Origin: Symbiodinium natans
Lineage: Eukaryota > Sar > Dinophyceae > Suessiales > Symbiodiniaceae
Reading direction: 5' to 3'
Assembly (NCBI GenBank): GCA_905221605.1
Contig: CAJNDS010002096.1
Location: forward strand, 305,001 to 369,000
DNA length: 64,000 nt
Both the position numbers and the translations under genes were made by a program. Under the pieces are notes generated by a model. That model saw nothing but the letters and a program-made list of their open reading frames with translations. It did no database searches and was not told the DNA's origin. Below, piece after piece: positions 1 through 12,300 of this stretch; positions within the stretch are counted from its first letter, which is position 1; the number at the start of each line of letters is the position of its first letter.

Positions 1-2440
1 GCAACGTTGCAGTATGTTGCAGTCGTTTTGCAAAACTGCTGCCTGGCTGCGACACTCCTATCGGGCGAACTGGGCATTGTAGCGGGCTGGGCAATCGTTG
101 CGGCCAGGGCTAAAGTCAGCCGTGTGATTTCTAGAGTGATGCCATTACGGTGTCACGCACGCGGTTATGGCATTTTCGCACCTATCGCTCACATCTTCAG
201 ACATGCATGGATGGAACACCAGCGCACACCAAAGTTGTTACAGCTTGGGCAGCCAACAAGTCGCTAGCTCTTTCACCATCCGTGGTCTTGCTTCGGAGTT
301 TCGAATAGTTTCGACTTTTCGGCCATGATGGTGGCCATAGAGATTTTCCGAGAGGCGCTGCTGAGTATCCACTTGTGGCCATTGCCGGGCAGCATGCTAC
401 GGTATGCTTACAGTCCCTGTTCCAGCCCCCACAAGTTTAGGCGAGCCACGTGGCAGCAGCAGTGAAAAGGATGGCGCCGATGTGAAAGCCATCCAGAATC
501 TGAAAAGTGCTCACATTTCTATTGACTTTTTCTATGGGATTTCTATGATGTGGCCTTTAGGGAGAATTCGTGTTTGAAGCCTTGGCCTTGCCCGAAGTGA
601 CATCCACTGTTCAACATGAACAGGCAGACTGTCACCAATGAGTCACACATGAGTCACATGAGTCACACATGAGTCACATGGCGTGAAGAATGTGAAGAAC
701 CAGAAGTCATGGGCCTGCGAAGCCAACATTTCAAGCCTTGCTTAGAGGCTGGGCTCAGGGGCATTGCTGCGGCACCGCAGACCCGGCACCCCAAGCCTAA
801 CGCGACCAACGAACAGCCAGGCTTCAGAGAGGTGGCACCTTTCTGTGGGAGCGTCTTGAAAAAGATACTCTGCAGACGCGAGACGATTCGAAAACCGATG
901 TAGGCGCATGTCTTGTGTCGTTGGGTTGACTTGTGTCGCTGTGTTTTCTTGGTGTCATCGAGGTCTCGATGTTTCAGGTGTCCTCTTGCACAGCGCACGA
1001 AATATTCATCTCACTAGTTGCACAAGGTGGCGATGGAGCCAGCGACCTGGCTGGCGATATGGCCACGCTGACAGGTGACAGTCTTCCAGACAACTTGAGC
1101 TGTCGTCCCCAGCCGTCAATGTATGTTTAGTAGTCGCTGCTCTCTGAAATACAAAAAGCTTTGTGTTACATTGCTTACTTACATCGGTCTTGCAGCTTTC
1201 TAACTTGCAGGCCTGGCTACGAAAGTCCTCTCGAGCTACAAGGCCGCGTTCGAGACCTGCACAGCTTGAGCTCGGCAACAGTGCCCAGAGCAAACCGTGA
1301 ACCTGCTGCCCCTCGGCAGGCCTCAGTCTCCGTAGACTCCGTGACCAAGATGGTTGAGGAGGCCAGCTGAATCTTCAGTATCTGGATCGGTCAGAAGCGT
1401 GTTGCCGTGTTGCGACTGTTCGTTAAAGCTTCTCGACTCAGAGGTGGTACGATATGGCGGCTGTGAGCTGCATACCACGTCTTCGGTGCTGGGTGGAATC
1501 GTCTCGCAGGAGGCAGGGGGGAAGGTTGCGAGAGGTTGAACTCATTGGAGGCCTCCAGGATGGCATATCCGGAAAAATCCGCACCGCAATCATGTTGCGA
1601 GAGGTGGTCAAGCTGGTGACAAAGCAATATTCGCCTCTTTGTGAGACCCCGAGACCAGAGTTTGAGTCCTTAGCTCCTTCATTGTAAGCATATTGCTTCC
1701 TGAGGCAACACCCTCCTCTTTGATGGGCTGCAGGGCAAGATGCAGGCCCATGTACCAACATGCAACAACGCATGGAGCATCATGGACTTCTTGTGATGTG
1801 TGCAGCTGTGCAGGTCGTAGAGATGTGACAGCTGCCCGCTGATCATGGCCATTGCAATGCAGTGCTGACGTACCATCAAAGCAGCCGGCGGAGCTGAAAA
1901 TATGAAGAGAGTGCATATCTCATCGCCGTGAGCACGCCATTGTAACATCACCAGCACTTGCAATGCAGCTTTCTTCGAGTGCAGACCCTGCCAGGCTGAC
2001 AAAGGGGATGCTGTCGCGGGTGAGTGCGACATGGAGACAAGAAGCATCGAGGCAGCCGTTTGCTGTACGTCTCTGGCAGTAGAATTGAGTCATTCTCACG
2101 ATGAGAAGATGGCAGGATCGGCTCAGGAAGGTCAATGACATGTGCAGCCAAGCGTGTCTTGTCCGAACTCTGGGAGACCTGCGCCCTGTTTAAGAAGCCT
2201 TCGACCAAAGTTGCTACGATGCGCCGTGATGTTTCCCACAATTGTTGTGGCAGATGATGGACTAACGTGGGTCAACCAGTGCAGCTGCTTGTAAACAGCT
2301 AGGCCCTAAGGCTTCAAGGGTGGAGGGTGATCTGAAGCTGAGGAAGAAGGTACCGATCCTTACACCAATTGCCCGACACATCGAGTCAAAGTGGTTCCGG
2401 TAATTCACTGTGGGCATGCGTGCGAACCCATGGAAACGTG
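1..2440. other. Gene-poor stretch, no recognisable gene
   Basis: Only short open frames with no recognisable domain are seen on either strand. The one clear structure is a 20-bp direct repeat (ATGAGTCACAC plus ATGAGTCAC) present twice at 638-677. No splice-bounded exon stands out. Confidence 0.5.
638..677. repeat. 20-bp direct repeat, two copies
   Basis: ATGAGTCACAC followed by ATGAGTCAC is repeated twice head to tail. Confidence 0.8.
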
Positions 2441-2443
2441 GGT

Positions 2444-2470
2444 GGGGGGGGGGGGGGGGGGGGGGGGGGG
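2444..2470. repeat. Poly-G tract, 27 nt
   Basis: An uninterrupted run of 27 G. Its length could be affected by sequencing or assembly, since homopolymers are error-prone. The proline or glycine runs in the open frames here come from it and are not evidence of coding. Confidence 0.9.
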
Positions 2471-3012
2471 TTGGCGGGCTGGCCACGAATCGCATCCTCT
2501 GAGACTCCAACGAAGATCAGTTGGCCGCGGACGCCCAAAATCAGAGCGGAAAGTTGAGTGGCAAAGTTTTTCAACGCGAATTGCAACTGTAAGGTGGTCT
2601 CGCCGGCTTTCAAGTCCCAGAATTCCCTCAGTGCGAGCTTCTCCAAGACATTCGGACTGTTCCAGGCTGCAGAAATTCCCAGCCCAGGTTTGCGGAGCCT
2701 TCGGGAAGATCTGACCGATCAAGTCGAGAGGCTTATTGACACCCGGAAGTGCTCTTGAGTCTTGAGATAGCATTGAGGGCTCACAAACTTAGCTGCGCAC
2801 CCTGTGCAGACTAGTGCATCTAGTACGATCAAGACAAGCTGTATTGATCAGCTGACCCCACCAAAAAGCGCCAGTCTTTTTCGCCAGAGAGGGCCCGTCT
2901 CTCACCTGATCCGGCGACCAGGAATCTGTGGTCGTCTTTCTGCAAGATGTGTCACCCTTGCATGGGGGCAGGCCGAGGAGCCACTCTGAACCTGTAAACT
3001 TGTAAAACCTCT

Positions 3013-3056
3013 CTGACAGGAACCTGACAGGAACCTGACAGGAACCTGACAGGAAC
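3013..3056. repeat. 11-bp minisatellite, 4 copies
   Basis: Four perfect head-to-tail copies of CTGACAGGAAC. Confidence 0.95.
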
Positions 3057-3529
3057 CTGCCTGCCCACTTCAGATGCAATCCCGCCGCAGCACCGAATGG
3101 CTGTGGTCGCGATCGAGCAAAAGTGCTGATTTGCAGAATTGCCGTTTGGCACGATTCGCGATTGCTGTGCAGATGCTGCATTAAATGTTTTTGACTTTTA
3201 ACCCGCGCTGTGTAGACATTAAGGTTTTGACAAAGCTTTGCACGCGGTGGGGGCTCCGCATTATCTTCGCAGCAGTAGTACTCACATACGGTAGATCTCA
3301 GTCTCAAGGGCATGGGTTTGTTGATGGCCTATTTGGCGCTGGAGCGGTACCGGGCTTATGACGGCTAATTCTTGAACATCCCGAAGCAAGAAAGGCGCAC
3401 GTGGCGTACAACACTAACCGAAGCCCTTCACATGCCAGCAAAGGCAGACAACCCGAAAAGAACACGATAGACTCTGCTCGTGCTGTCGGGATGGCAGGTG
3501 TTCCGACCACATGAAGCTTTGTAACTGCA

Positions 3530-4276
3530 ATGGCAGGACGTCTTGAACTGCAACATTGCTCACCGTTCACGTGGAAGTCTCGATGCGCTCCTCGTGTGGG
3601 GAATGCTGTGGCAAGCTCTTGGCAAGACAGGGCAGCTACGCACAGGAAGGCTTGTCCCATCCTACAGGGGCAGCGGCCGCCGAAACCACACAGGATCGAG
3701 TATTCCCCTCCTGCGCCCAAAGAGGTGGTGTATGAGCAGCTGTACGACCCATCCTTGGCTGCGGAGCCACTTGATCTGCTCTGCTCGGACGGTGATGAGG
3801 ATGATGGGGACTGCCAAGGTGTTCTTTCTCGGGTTGAGCTGTCTAGATACATTGCCCGCAAAAATGCGGGCTTGGCCGCTCTTGCCGAGACATCACGCCA
3901 GCAAAGACTTAAGTTTGCGCTGGGTGACGGTGATTGGCAGGGTGAAGTGCCTGGCGGGCATGCAGGGCATGACCATCCACTTCCTGGGCTGGAGGATGCC
4001 GCGGCCTGGAGCCTTGTTCTGGAGGCGGTAGCCTTTGAGCGAAAGCATCTGAAACGAGGTTCCTCGAACAACTGGCCGGATGCTTTCTGGTCACCAGCTT
4101 GCCTATGTCGCTTGAGGCCAGATGCGCTTGCTCAACTGGATGCGGAGTTGGCGTCTCTTCTACCCCAGCTCGATGCGTCGGAAGGCGATGGTGACGACAG
4201 CAGCTTTCGGGCCCTGCCCGCTTCAGTCTTCATGCGGCAACTTCTTTCAGGCCAGCAGTCTGGCCAATTTTCGTAG
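3530..4276 (+). CDS. Uncharacterised protein, probable coding exon(s)
   Basis: An open frame of 248 codons with ATG at 3530 and TAG at 4274-4276. From about 3,686 the translation has the look of real protein: a proline-rich lead-in, an acidic patch (DGDEDDGD), then leucine- and alanine-rich helical stretches, an LEDAAAW segment and a C-terminal LDAELASLLPQLDA helix. No known domain was recognised. The first 50 codons are less convincing and may be intron or leader, so the true start may lie after an acceptor near 3,680. It may belong with the helical exon at 4,361-4,602 on the same strand, only 85 bp on, but the in-frame stop at 4,274 means that link would need splicing upstream of the stop. 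Confidence 0.45.
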   Translation: MAGRLELQHCSPFTWKSRCAPRVGNAVASSWQDRAATHRKACPILQGQRPPKPHRIEYSPPAPKEVVYEQLYDPSLAAEPLDLLCSDGDEDDGDCQGVLSRVELSRYIARKNAGLAALAETSRQQRLKFALGDGDWQGEVPGGHAGHDHPLPGLEDAAAWSLVLEAVAFERKHLKRGSSNNWPDAFWSPACLCRLRPDALAQLDAELASLLPQLDASEGDGDDSSFRALPASVFMRQLLSGQQSGQFS

Positions 4277-4360
4277 TTAAGCACAAACGAGCTGTCCAAA
4301 TCCAAAAGTGACTCCGGCCACCCCTAAAACTTCAAATCGATGATAAGCTGCATTTGCAAG

Positions 4361-4602
4361 CATTTGCCCTGTCAGATGTTCGTTTAGCACGTGGCAACTT
4401 GCACGGTGCCGCTGCTGCTCTGGCGATCTCAAAGTCAGCAGAGCCAGAGTCGGCTGATCCTTTGTGCCCGCTCCTCCTCATTGCCTGGGAAGATGCCTTG
4501 GACTGTGACTTCTTGAAAGCCCACCACTGTTTCCGCCTCGGCCGGCTAGCCGTGCGTGCGGCTAAAGCAGAGCTTCTTGCAGCAGAGGCAGCACGCCACA
4601 CC
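4361..4602 (+). CDS. Candidate exon, helical (TPR-like) repeats
   Basis: Between an AG acceptor at 4,359-4,360 and a GT at 4,603 the frame is open and reads as alternating short helices rich in Ala and Leu (RLARGNLHGAAAALAIS, then FLKAHHCFRLGRLAVRAAKAE). This spacing resembles tetratricopeptide-type repeats, though no full 34-residue consensus can be assigned. It follows the acidic protein frame at 3.5-4.3 kb on the same strand. Exon ends are inferred from splice dinucleotides only. Confidence 0.4.
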
Positions 4603-5314
4603 GTCATACAGAGTCATGCATGTTGCTTTATGACAGTGGTCTTTCATGCGCCGATGTTTTTGGGCCCACTGTCAGGCGTTGAGATGCAATGCGTCTCCCA
4701 GCAAGATACAGCTTCGAAGAGCGGCTCCGCACTCGGGTACTGCATTTTTCGATTCCTGAAGCATCGCAGGCAAGGTTTGTCCATGGACTGCGTTATTTTG
4801 CATGATTCTTTGACCAGAAGCGACTTGCGCTGCTGCTTGTTCGCGAGGATTCACGGCGTATCCATAGTCATGTAGTTGCACGCTTTTGAGAAACGATGCT
4901 GACGCTGACTGGCACTCTCTGAGGCTGGTCGCGAGGTTGCGGCCGCCAATGCAGCCGTGTCCGTCCGACGCCGTGAGTATCTCTTCATATCTCTCTATTC
5001 TTGTCATATGGCAAACTGTGACATCTGTTTGGCTTTTAAACTTTCTTGGGTTCAAACAACATTTTTGGGCAGAGGTCAAGGTAGTGGCCGCCATGGCCTC
5101 ACAGTGTCTGGTACCAGTACGAGACACAGGAAACTTCGGTTCGGGTCGTCACTTAGCAGGTGTACGGAGTTTGTATTTTTTTGTTGCATTTGCACACCGT
5201 TTCCCCGCCTCCTTTGGGCTCTCTCTGTCAGCTGGTATGACGTTCGTAAGTTCATTTGCCATAGGCCGCCAAACAGCTCATACATCCATATTCAAACATG
5301 CACCGAAGGGCTGA

Positions 5315-8300
5315 AAGCTGCGAGTGTAGCGGGCTGCTTTGCTGAAGCGAGTCAAAATGTCTCGCTGGCAAGATGGCATGCTGGGATGAGTAATGTGGCA
5401 TGGCTCGGCCTGGTTTCTGCCCTGAGGCCGGTGCGCTTGGGAGAGGAATTAGACTGATGGGTTCTGGCAAACCGGTGTGCTTGGAGGCAAACTCTTCGCT
5501 CAGCCGACCTTCGCTTTGCCAGCCCTGAGAACGAGATCCAGTTTCGCCACGAGTTGGTGAAGGGGTCATTTCACCTGACGGCAGCAGCAGGCGCATTTGT
5601 ACCACTGGAGCTTCATTGGGTAAATACATCAGTTTCACGTCAGCCAGGGCCTGCAGGGGTTTGATTACAGACCGTGCTCTCCATGAAACACAACCTGGAT
5701 GCGAGTCATGCGAGTCATGCGAGTCATGCGAGTCATGCGAGTCATGCGAGTCATGCGAGTCATGCGAGTCATGCGAGTCATGCGAGTTGCCTGATGTCAG
5801 AGCATCCCGTTGCCCTGGTAGGGGTTCGCTCTTTCGCTCTCTCTTTTTTCACTTTCGATTTGGATCTTTCTATGTCTTTCTGGTGTGGGGATGGTTCCTT
5901 TGTTGCTCATGTTCATCGTGGCGTCTGACTTCGGAGCCTCGATTAGCTGACTTCGATTTTCGATCTTTGCACAAGTTCGAGTTTTCGAGTTTTTTCGAGT
6001 TCTCGGTCCAGTGCTATCTCAGATACCACAGGTCTAACACAGGTGGCGCTGCAGCTGGCTATCACTGCTACTCGCATGTCTCAGGACCTTTGGCCGTTTG
6101 GCCTCTTTCCGACGGGGAGTTGCAACACAGCAAGGGAAGATTTTTGCGCGCCACAGGAGATGCCTTGGACTTCGGGTCTGTCAGTGCCGGATCTGATCTT
6201 CCTTCTGATGCAGGCGCGCTGCGTGCAATGCCCTATCCTTCTTGGAGCATCTCTCTCGAGTCTTCTGCTCGAGTCTTCATTGTCTTCCCTCACGAAGCGA
6301 GAGCTCTTTTCAGGCAAGCGCTGCTGGGCTAATGGTGCTTGCCTCCCTGGGCAGTCTCGTGAAAAGTGAGACGTGGATTGCCTGACAAAGCGGCAACAAG
6401 CCTGTCGCTGGATGTGCTTCAATCAGTGCTTTGCACTGACAAGATCCATAGTTTCCCTCTCAGGTGCCGCAGCTTCTCAGAGGCATTGTGGACCTGTACA
6501 ATCTGTGCCAACACTGTCGCCGCAGCCCTATCACTGAGCAACGTCTCTTACTTTCTTCAGGACTTAGCAATTCCGGGAACATGCTGATCGTGTTGCTTGT
6601 ATTGTTGTATCTTGTTGTGCAGGCGAAGAGCTTCTGAAGCTGACTAAGTGACTAAGGCCGGTGTTCTCCACGGACGATGGTGGCGACTGTGGGTTGAAGG
6701 GAGGCAGTGCTAGGAAGCTTTCCTTACCCTAACTTGGTTAGTTGAAGTGTGTGTTTGGCTAGGGAGCTCGACTGCGTGGCTGGAGACACGTCGGAAGTCT
6801 CAGCGGTTCTTCTAAGCGTTGCCAGCTACTCAGTTTTTCGGACCTGTACCCTTGAAATTTTGTACTTGCATGATTGATCGAAGGAATCAACGCTGTCGGC
6901 ATACTTAGAACCTTGCCGAAATAGGGCAGAAACAGCGGAGAGATGCTCCAAGGCCTTCGTTGCCATTGCTTGCCATGCCCTACCACTTCGGTGTTGCTTC
7001 CTTTTCCCCCTGGTGCTCTTGGCTGGCCTGGCATGCTGCCTTCAGGCACTTGGCACCCACTTGACGTGGTGGGATGCGTGAAAACACTGAATCCCATCGG
7101 GCAGCTTGTAATTTGAAGGCAGTTCTGGGTCTCCTGAGTGCCGGTCAAGGCCAGTCAGGCCCTGGCCTGAGCCTTCCCATAAGTGGTGCTTTTGAATGTA
7201 ACTTCCGTATCTTTCCTGCAGTCTCACAAAGTGTCGCAATTCACATGAGTGCAGGTGTTCAGCTCCTGAATGCAGCTCTCTTGCTGTTCTTGCTGGCTTC
7301 CTCGTACTGCCGGGTGCCCAGCCATGGGGACCTGATGGTCATTCTTTCATGAGGGCAGGCTGCCTAGCAGACATGTGAATTCGACAAGTAGGGTTGCTTG
7401 CGTAGTTTGCTTTGCTTGGTGACACGGTTTGAGTTTGTTCGGCTTTCCCGATTGATCGCCGCTCTTGCTGCTGAGGTACCGCACACCGAAGAGAGCGAGA
7501 TATTCGCAAGGGCTGGCTCCACGGCTGCTCACAGGAGCCGTGATGTGTCGTGCGATGAGTTCGAAGGATGTCGCGGATCAGAGTACAGCGAGAGAATTGT
7601 CCCATTGAGACTTCAGCCTTGATGTGCCAGGATAGCCTCATGCACGAGGCCCCCTTGCTTGAGTGTCGCAAGTACGAGACATTGCTACAGCATTGCTCCA
7701 GATTGCGCGTCAGATTCGTGGTCACGTGTATCAAGTGTTGCACGTAGGGCATCCTTTAAGGCCCATTCAGAGAAAGAGGCTGCCAAGGTCATCAACTCAG
7801 ATTAGGCTGCAAGAAGCATAGTCCAAACTCACTGGAAGAGTTCATTGCTGCTTCATGGCTGCAATTGATTGTGCCCCAAGGCTGTCTTAGCCCGCGACCT
7901 CAAAATCTTCAAGTTGTATGGCTGCTGTTTGGCCTTGGGTCTGCATGAGGACATGCTGGGATCCGGGAAGAAGTTCTCCACAATTGAAGCACAGACCAAG
8001 GATAGTCAGGAAAGCCGCATCGGCCATATGGACTCTACCACATCATCGGCTTGCTGCTTTTGTTGTGCCTTTAACGACTCTCATCACCTCCTTCAGCTCG
8101 CTCTTTCCACTTGTGCCGCTGCTGCATGGGGTGCACGTTAACTCAAGCCCCTTGTCGAAAGCATCACGACATTCCTTTCGCGATGGCAGCCTGTCTCATA
8201 ACCGGACATCAAGTGTGCATCCCTGCAGATCCGGTGCGGGCGCAGTGGTGAGCACGCTATAGGCGAATAGGCATGTGCTGGCACATCGGGTGCGGCGAAG

Positions 8301-10199
8301 AATGTGCCCCCATGCGGACGCGTGCCCGCGTCGATTTTGGTGACTGCTGGTCCTTCAGCGCTGCAGGTTGTGAAGATCGTTCACACTTGTGTGCCATAGA
8401 ACACGTGCCACAGAACATGCGAATGCTAGGGGATTCAGGGCGGTGCTGTGCATACATTACAAAGTGGTGCTTTTTCACTTGCTTTGCAATATGTTGCTAT
8501 GTTGCAGCTCGCTGGGCGAGTTTGTGGCGCACCTCTGCGCAGGTGTTTCTGCTCGGTGAGTCTGCACTTTTCGTCGTTTTTGCATGAGGTGCATTGTTGA
8601 CATGGGCTCAACCTTAACTATGACTACTTGCCGATCGCATCAGGCGTTCGCAAATCACTCCACACCATTTTTGGGGGAAGGATACACTTCACCCAAAAGT
8701 GGGGAGCGAGAACTGAAAGGTCGTTTTGGGGACGCGTAGGCATCATTGAATGCACTACCCGGACGCCAAAGTGCACATCTGTGAATCTGCACAGTCTGCA
8801 TGCATCATTGCTTGGTCGTCACGGATGGTGCGGCCTGCCATGTCCGCCCATAGTCCATCCGTCGCACGAACCAGGCCTGCGGCTAAGCTGCCAATCTCAG
8901 AATCTGAGTAGTCTAGCATGGTCCCGCCCTCCCCTTCTGACTGATTCTGACTGACATGGCTGTGGTTCTCTCAATGCCATGTCTGTGCGTGTCTGCATTA
9001 GTTGTGTCGCTGATGCTTCGACCATCGTTCGACCGATAGACCAAGGGTGCTGAAGGAAAAAATCCCTCGAGCTTTCTTGCTGTGACTACCAACCCACTCG
9101 ACAACCTCTGGCTCTAGCCATTTGCAGGAATTACATGCCTCAGCATGTGTCTTCGCCTTGCTTTTCAAGCCTGTTCCTAATGTCCTTCCAGGACCTTCGG
9201 ATCTGCAGCGGTTCTCTTCAAGTGGCCACGACCTTCTTTGGGCAGAATGCTTCTTGGAATCATTTTGGGAGCACTTTGCATCACTCTGGGGCAGAAGGCG
9301 TTTTGAAATGCTTTGCAATCTTGAAGAGGCTTTGGTGGGCCTTGGTGGGCTTTAAGTCTTGGAGTGGCAGGGGCTAATGACTATTGGGTTTTAATTTTGA
9401 GTTGTGAGGAATGGTGGTGCAGGTTGGACTTGAGTGCTTCAGGGTGGTCTCGGTCGAAGTTTCAAGTGTCCGCACGGTTGTTCTGACATCATTGGGATGG
9501 GCATCCAGAACCAGAACAAAGCTCAAAACAAATCAAGTCCAGTCTGGATCTACAATTTGTCAGATAAGGGTAGATAAGAAATCTTTCTACAAGAAGAAGC
9601 GAAGACTGTAAATCGGAAGAGACTCAGGAAGGACGGAAGGAAACACCAAAAGAAGGAATGCAGAAAATGACACAAGCCGAAAGACAGATCGATAAACCGA
9701 TTGGCGGGTCACGGTTGACCCTGCAAGTTAACACAAAGCTACAGCTTGATGAGATGTGGGCTTGCAACCTGTGCTTCTAAGCTCCTCTCCCGCAAATTTT
9801 GACATAAAATGGACCATCTTCGACAAGTTGAAAGGTCCTTCAATGCCAGGACAAAGAATAGCAACAACTTCGGTGACAGATGCGTTGCACAGGACCCTGT
9901 TTGCAAATGGGTGGGATGGCACGAAACCCAAAATGACCAAGCACGCGCCATTCCAACTGGGCTGTAGGCCCTCTTCACAAGTCCAAGAAGCTGCTAAGTT
10001 TTGATGTCAACCAGAGCAGCCGTGGAGGAATCTCAAATTTACCTTGTGCAGTTTGCGGGAAATCTAGGCGTAGGGTCTCCCTATTGACGTCTGGAGCGGA
10101 CTCCTTGTGAAAAGCTAGACTTCCCATTGCACGGAATCATGTACTGATGTATTGAATGCATTGACTGCGTTAATTGTAAACGCTTGCGCGTGCTGTGTC
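5315..10199. other. Gene-poor stretch
   Basis: Apart from the 9-bp minisatellite at 5,701-5,787 I see no supported gene. Open frames are short, overlap on both strands and have no recognisable motifs. Confidence 0.45.
5701..5787. repeat. 9-bp minisatellite, about 9.7 copies
   Basis: Nine perfect copies of GCGAGTCAT plus six bases of a tenth. Being a multiple of three it gives open frames of repeated tripeptides (CES or ASH), which are artefacts of the repeat. Confidence 0.95.
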
Positions 10200-10450
10200 G
10201 GGCCGGCCCACGGACGGGACAGGAGGAAAGAGGGTCCTAGAGGGTCCTATAGAGGGGTCCCAGGAGGTCGGGGTTTTCAGGTTTAGGGGGTTCCCAGGTC
10301 CAGGCGGGTCCCAGGTCCCAGGGGGGGGGCCCAGGGGGTCCCAGAAGGTCCAAAAAAAGGGTACCCAAAAGCAGCAAATTTTTTTGGAGCACCCCCTTTC
10401 CACAGCTCCTCCAAGCGATGTCCTACAGGGCGGGGGGGGGGGGGGGGGCG
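10200..10450. repeat. G-rich tract with GGTCC/GGTCCC motifs and a 17-nt G run
   Basis: GGTCC or GGTCCC recurs many times between about 10,225 and 10,350, followed by a GGGGGGGGG block at about 10,321 and 17 consecutive G at 10,432-10,448. The G-run density would allow G-quadruplexes on the + strand. No coding function is evident. Confidence 0.75.
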
Positions 10451-10656
10451 CGTCACAAAATTTGGCACGGGGGGAAGGGAGGAGACCGGATCCCATGTCT
10501 GCTTGTTCCAAACGCTTCTCGGCAGGAAGCCGAGGCGAATTACAGTCTTTGGTTCTGATTACAAAACGGTGCTTCGATGCGCTTTGATTTTAATCCGTGT
10601 TTGATTTTCTTGATCCCTGCATGTTGTTTGATCTGCACACCTTTTTGATCCCTCAG

Positions 10657-10815
10657 CCCTGCTGGACGTGATGGACATAGCAACCTCCTTGCTCATGGCT
10701 TCGGTCTGCCGTGTGTTTCGCAAACCGCTCTCTGGCCATGAGGTCGAGGGCTCAAACTTTCTGACGCTGGTGGACGAACCTGACAGGCATTTTCCTGGGA
10801 TTGCTCCTGCCATCA
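10657..10815 (+). CDS. Candidate exon, uncharacterised
   Basis: After a CAG acceptor at 10,654-10,656 the frame reads as plausible protein (LLDVMDIATSLLMASVCRVF, then EVEGSNFLTLVDEPDRHFPG) up to a possible GC donor at 10,816. The frame stays open to a TGA at 10,959 if not spliced. No family recognised. Confidence 0.33.
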
Positions 10816-11271
10816 GCAAGCTTCGTCGCTTTGTTTTCTACAGCATCTGTCTGTCCTGCGTGCGTCTGCATCGCTATGCAATCGGCCAGGGAGATTGTCT
10901 CGCAGCTGTGCAAGCGGATAGCATTGCCCCAAGTTGGATGAGCACAGCCCTGCTAGTGTGACATATTGATAATGCGCAGCAACGCGCGTGTGAGATCCAG
11001 CTGAATCATGTGCAGAAGTTCTCAGGACGGCTCGCGGATTCCGAGAAGCATAGCTGTGAGGTTGATCTTAGCGGATCATTCTGCAGCCGGTGGCTGAGTG
11101 GGTCCAGGGCACTGCACACCCATGTCACGTATTATGTCCTTGCGTGCGTGATCCGGTCAGCATGAGGCTTGAGCCCTGAACTTTAACAAGGTCAGGTTTG
11201 AGGGTCTAGGGTTCAGGTCACGGGCCATCAGGAGGCTCCGCAGTTGCGGTTTGTAGAGTTTAGGTTTGGGA

Positions 11272-11412
11272 GTTAACCCTAAGCCCCAAGCCCTAAGCCC
11301 TAAACCCTAGACTAAGCCCTTAAACCCTTAAACCCTTAAACCCTTAAACCCTTAAACCCTTAAACCCTTAAACCCTTAAACCCTTAAACCCTTACACCCT
11401 AAACCCTAAACC
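11272..11412 (-). repeat. Interstitial telomere-like array
   Basis: CCCTAAA and CCCTAAG units flank nine perfect copies of the 8-mer CCCTTAAA (11,317-11,388) and one variant. Read on the other strand this is TTTAGGG-like, the plant/alveolate-type telomere repeat, expanded to an 8-bp TTTAAGGG form. It is internal to the window, so it is an interstitial tract. Confidence 0.9.
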
Positions 11413-11696
11413 CCGTGAGGCTTGCCGTCTGATTCTTCTGTATCATGGACGCCCACCAGGCCGGGTTTGTCCAGATCATTGTTCGTTTAAGTAGCACCAC
11501 AGGGCAGCCTGTAATTACCACTGTACTTCATTGACAGGACGCACCTACCTGATTGGCATCAGGCAGGAGGACATCAGCTCTTGAGCAGCCCCACGTTATG
11601 CGACCTGTCCTGGGCAGGCCGCTTTCAGGTCTCGATGAAGAGCGTCATCATAGAATGAGGCATCTGGGGACAGTCTGGTGATACGTAGAGGAATTG

Positions 11697-11732
11697 CAAT
11701 GATCTGCCAATGATCTGCCAATGATCTGCCAT
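11697..11732. repeat. 12-bp tandem repeat, 3 copies
   Basis: AATGATCTGCCA is present three times in tandem. Confidence 0.9.
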
Positions 11733-12066
11733 CCCTGAGGTCCCTCAGAATTGAGAGAAGTCAGACAGATCCTCAGGCCGAGCAGGAACCCCCGAGCTTC
11801 AGCAGAGCCATCGAGCGTCACGGAAGATTGCATGCTCTATCTGTGCTCTCAGCATATGTTGCTGCACAGCCTTTGTCAGGACACATGCCATCCTCTGGCA
11901 CCTATGCACGTGGTCCCTTCACCTAGCCCTCTTGGCACTCCAAAGCCACCGGACTCTCAGCTTCAACTAAGTGCACTCAACACTACGTGACTATGAAGTG
12001 TCACGAATCTGGCTTGCTGGCTTGTGCGGTGCCTTTTGCGATGCTTGATGCTTTGGCGTACTGCAG

Positions 12067-12300
12067 CTTGAGGAGAAGGAGCAGCCCAAAAAGCTGGACA
12101 AAGGGTCCAGCCCTTCCAATATCGTCCAGAGCAAGGGCATGGACGACTACTCTGGATTCAGCAGTGACCGGGATGGGACAAGCTCTGCTAGCTTGTGCTA
12201 CACCTCGTCATCCGATGGCTGGGATACATCAGGCCTGCAAGATTTGTTGCCAGAAATTCCTAGATGTTTTAAGTGGATCCCATCAGGTTTCAACCTCCTC
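12067..12300 (+). CDS. Candidate exon, Ser/Asp-rich protein
   Basis: A CTGCAG acceptor precedes an open frame beginning LEEKEQPKKLDKGSS and continuing through a Ser/Asp-rich stretch (MDDYSGFSSDRDG) to LPEIPRCFKWIPSGFNLLVG, followed by GT at 12,301. The composition (charged then acidic-serine then hydrophobic) is more protein-like than the alternative frames. No domain recognised; neighbouring exons not identified. Confidence 0.38.

Noticed and set aside
2386-2773. Several overlapping proline- or glycine-run frames
   Set aside because: They are translations of the poly-G tract in different frames and strands.
5616-6332. Frame with repeated CES tripeptides
   Set aside because: The peptide repeat is produced by the 9-bp minisatellite; the rest of the frame has no protein character.
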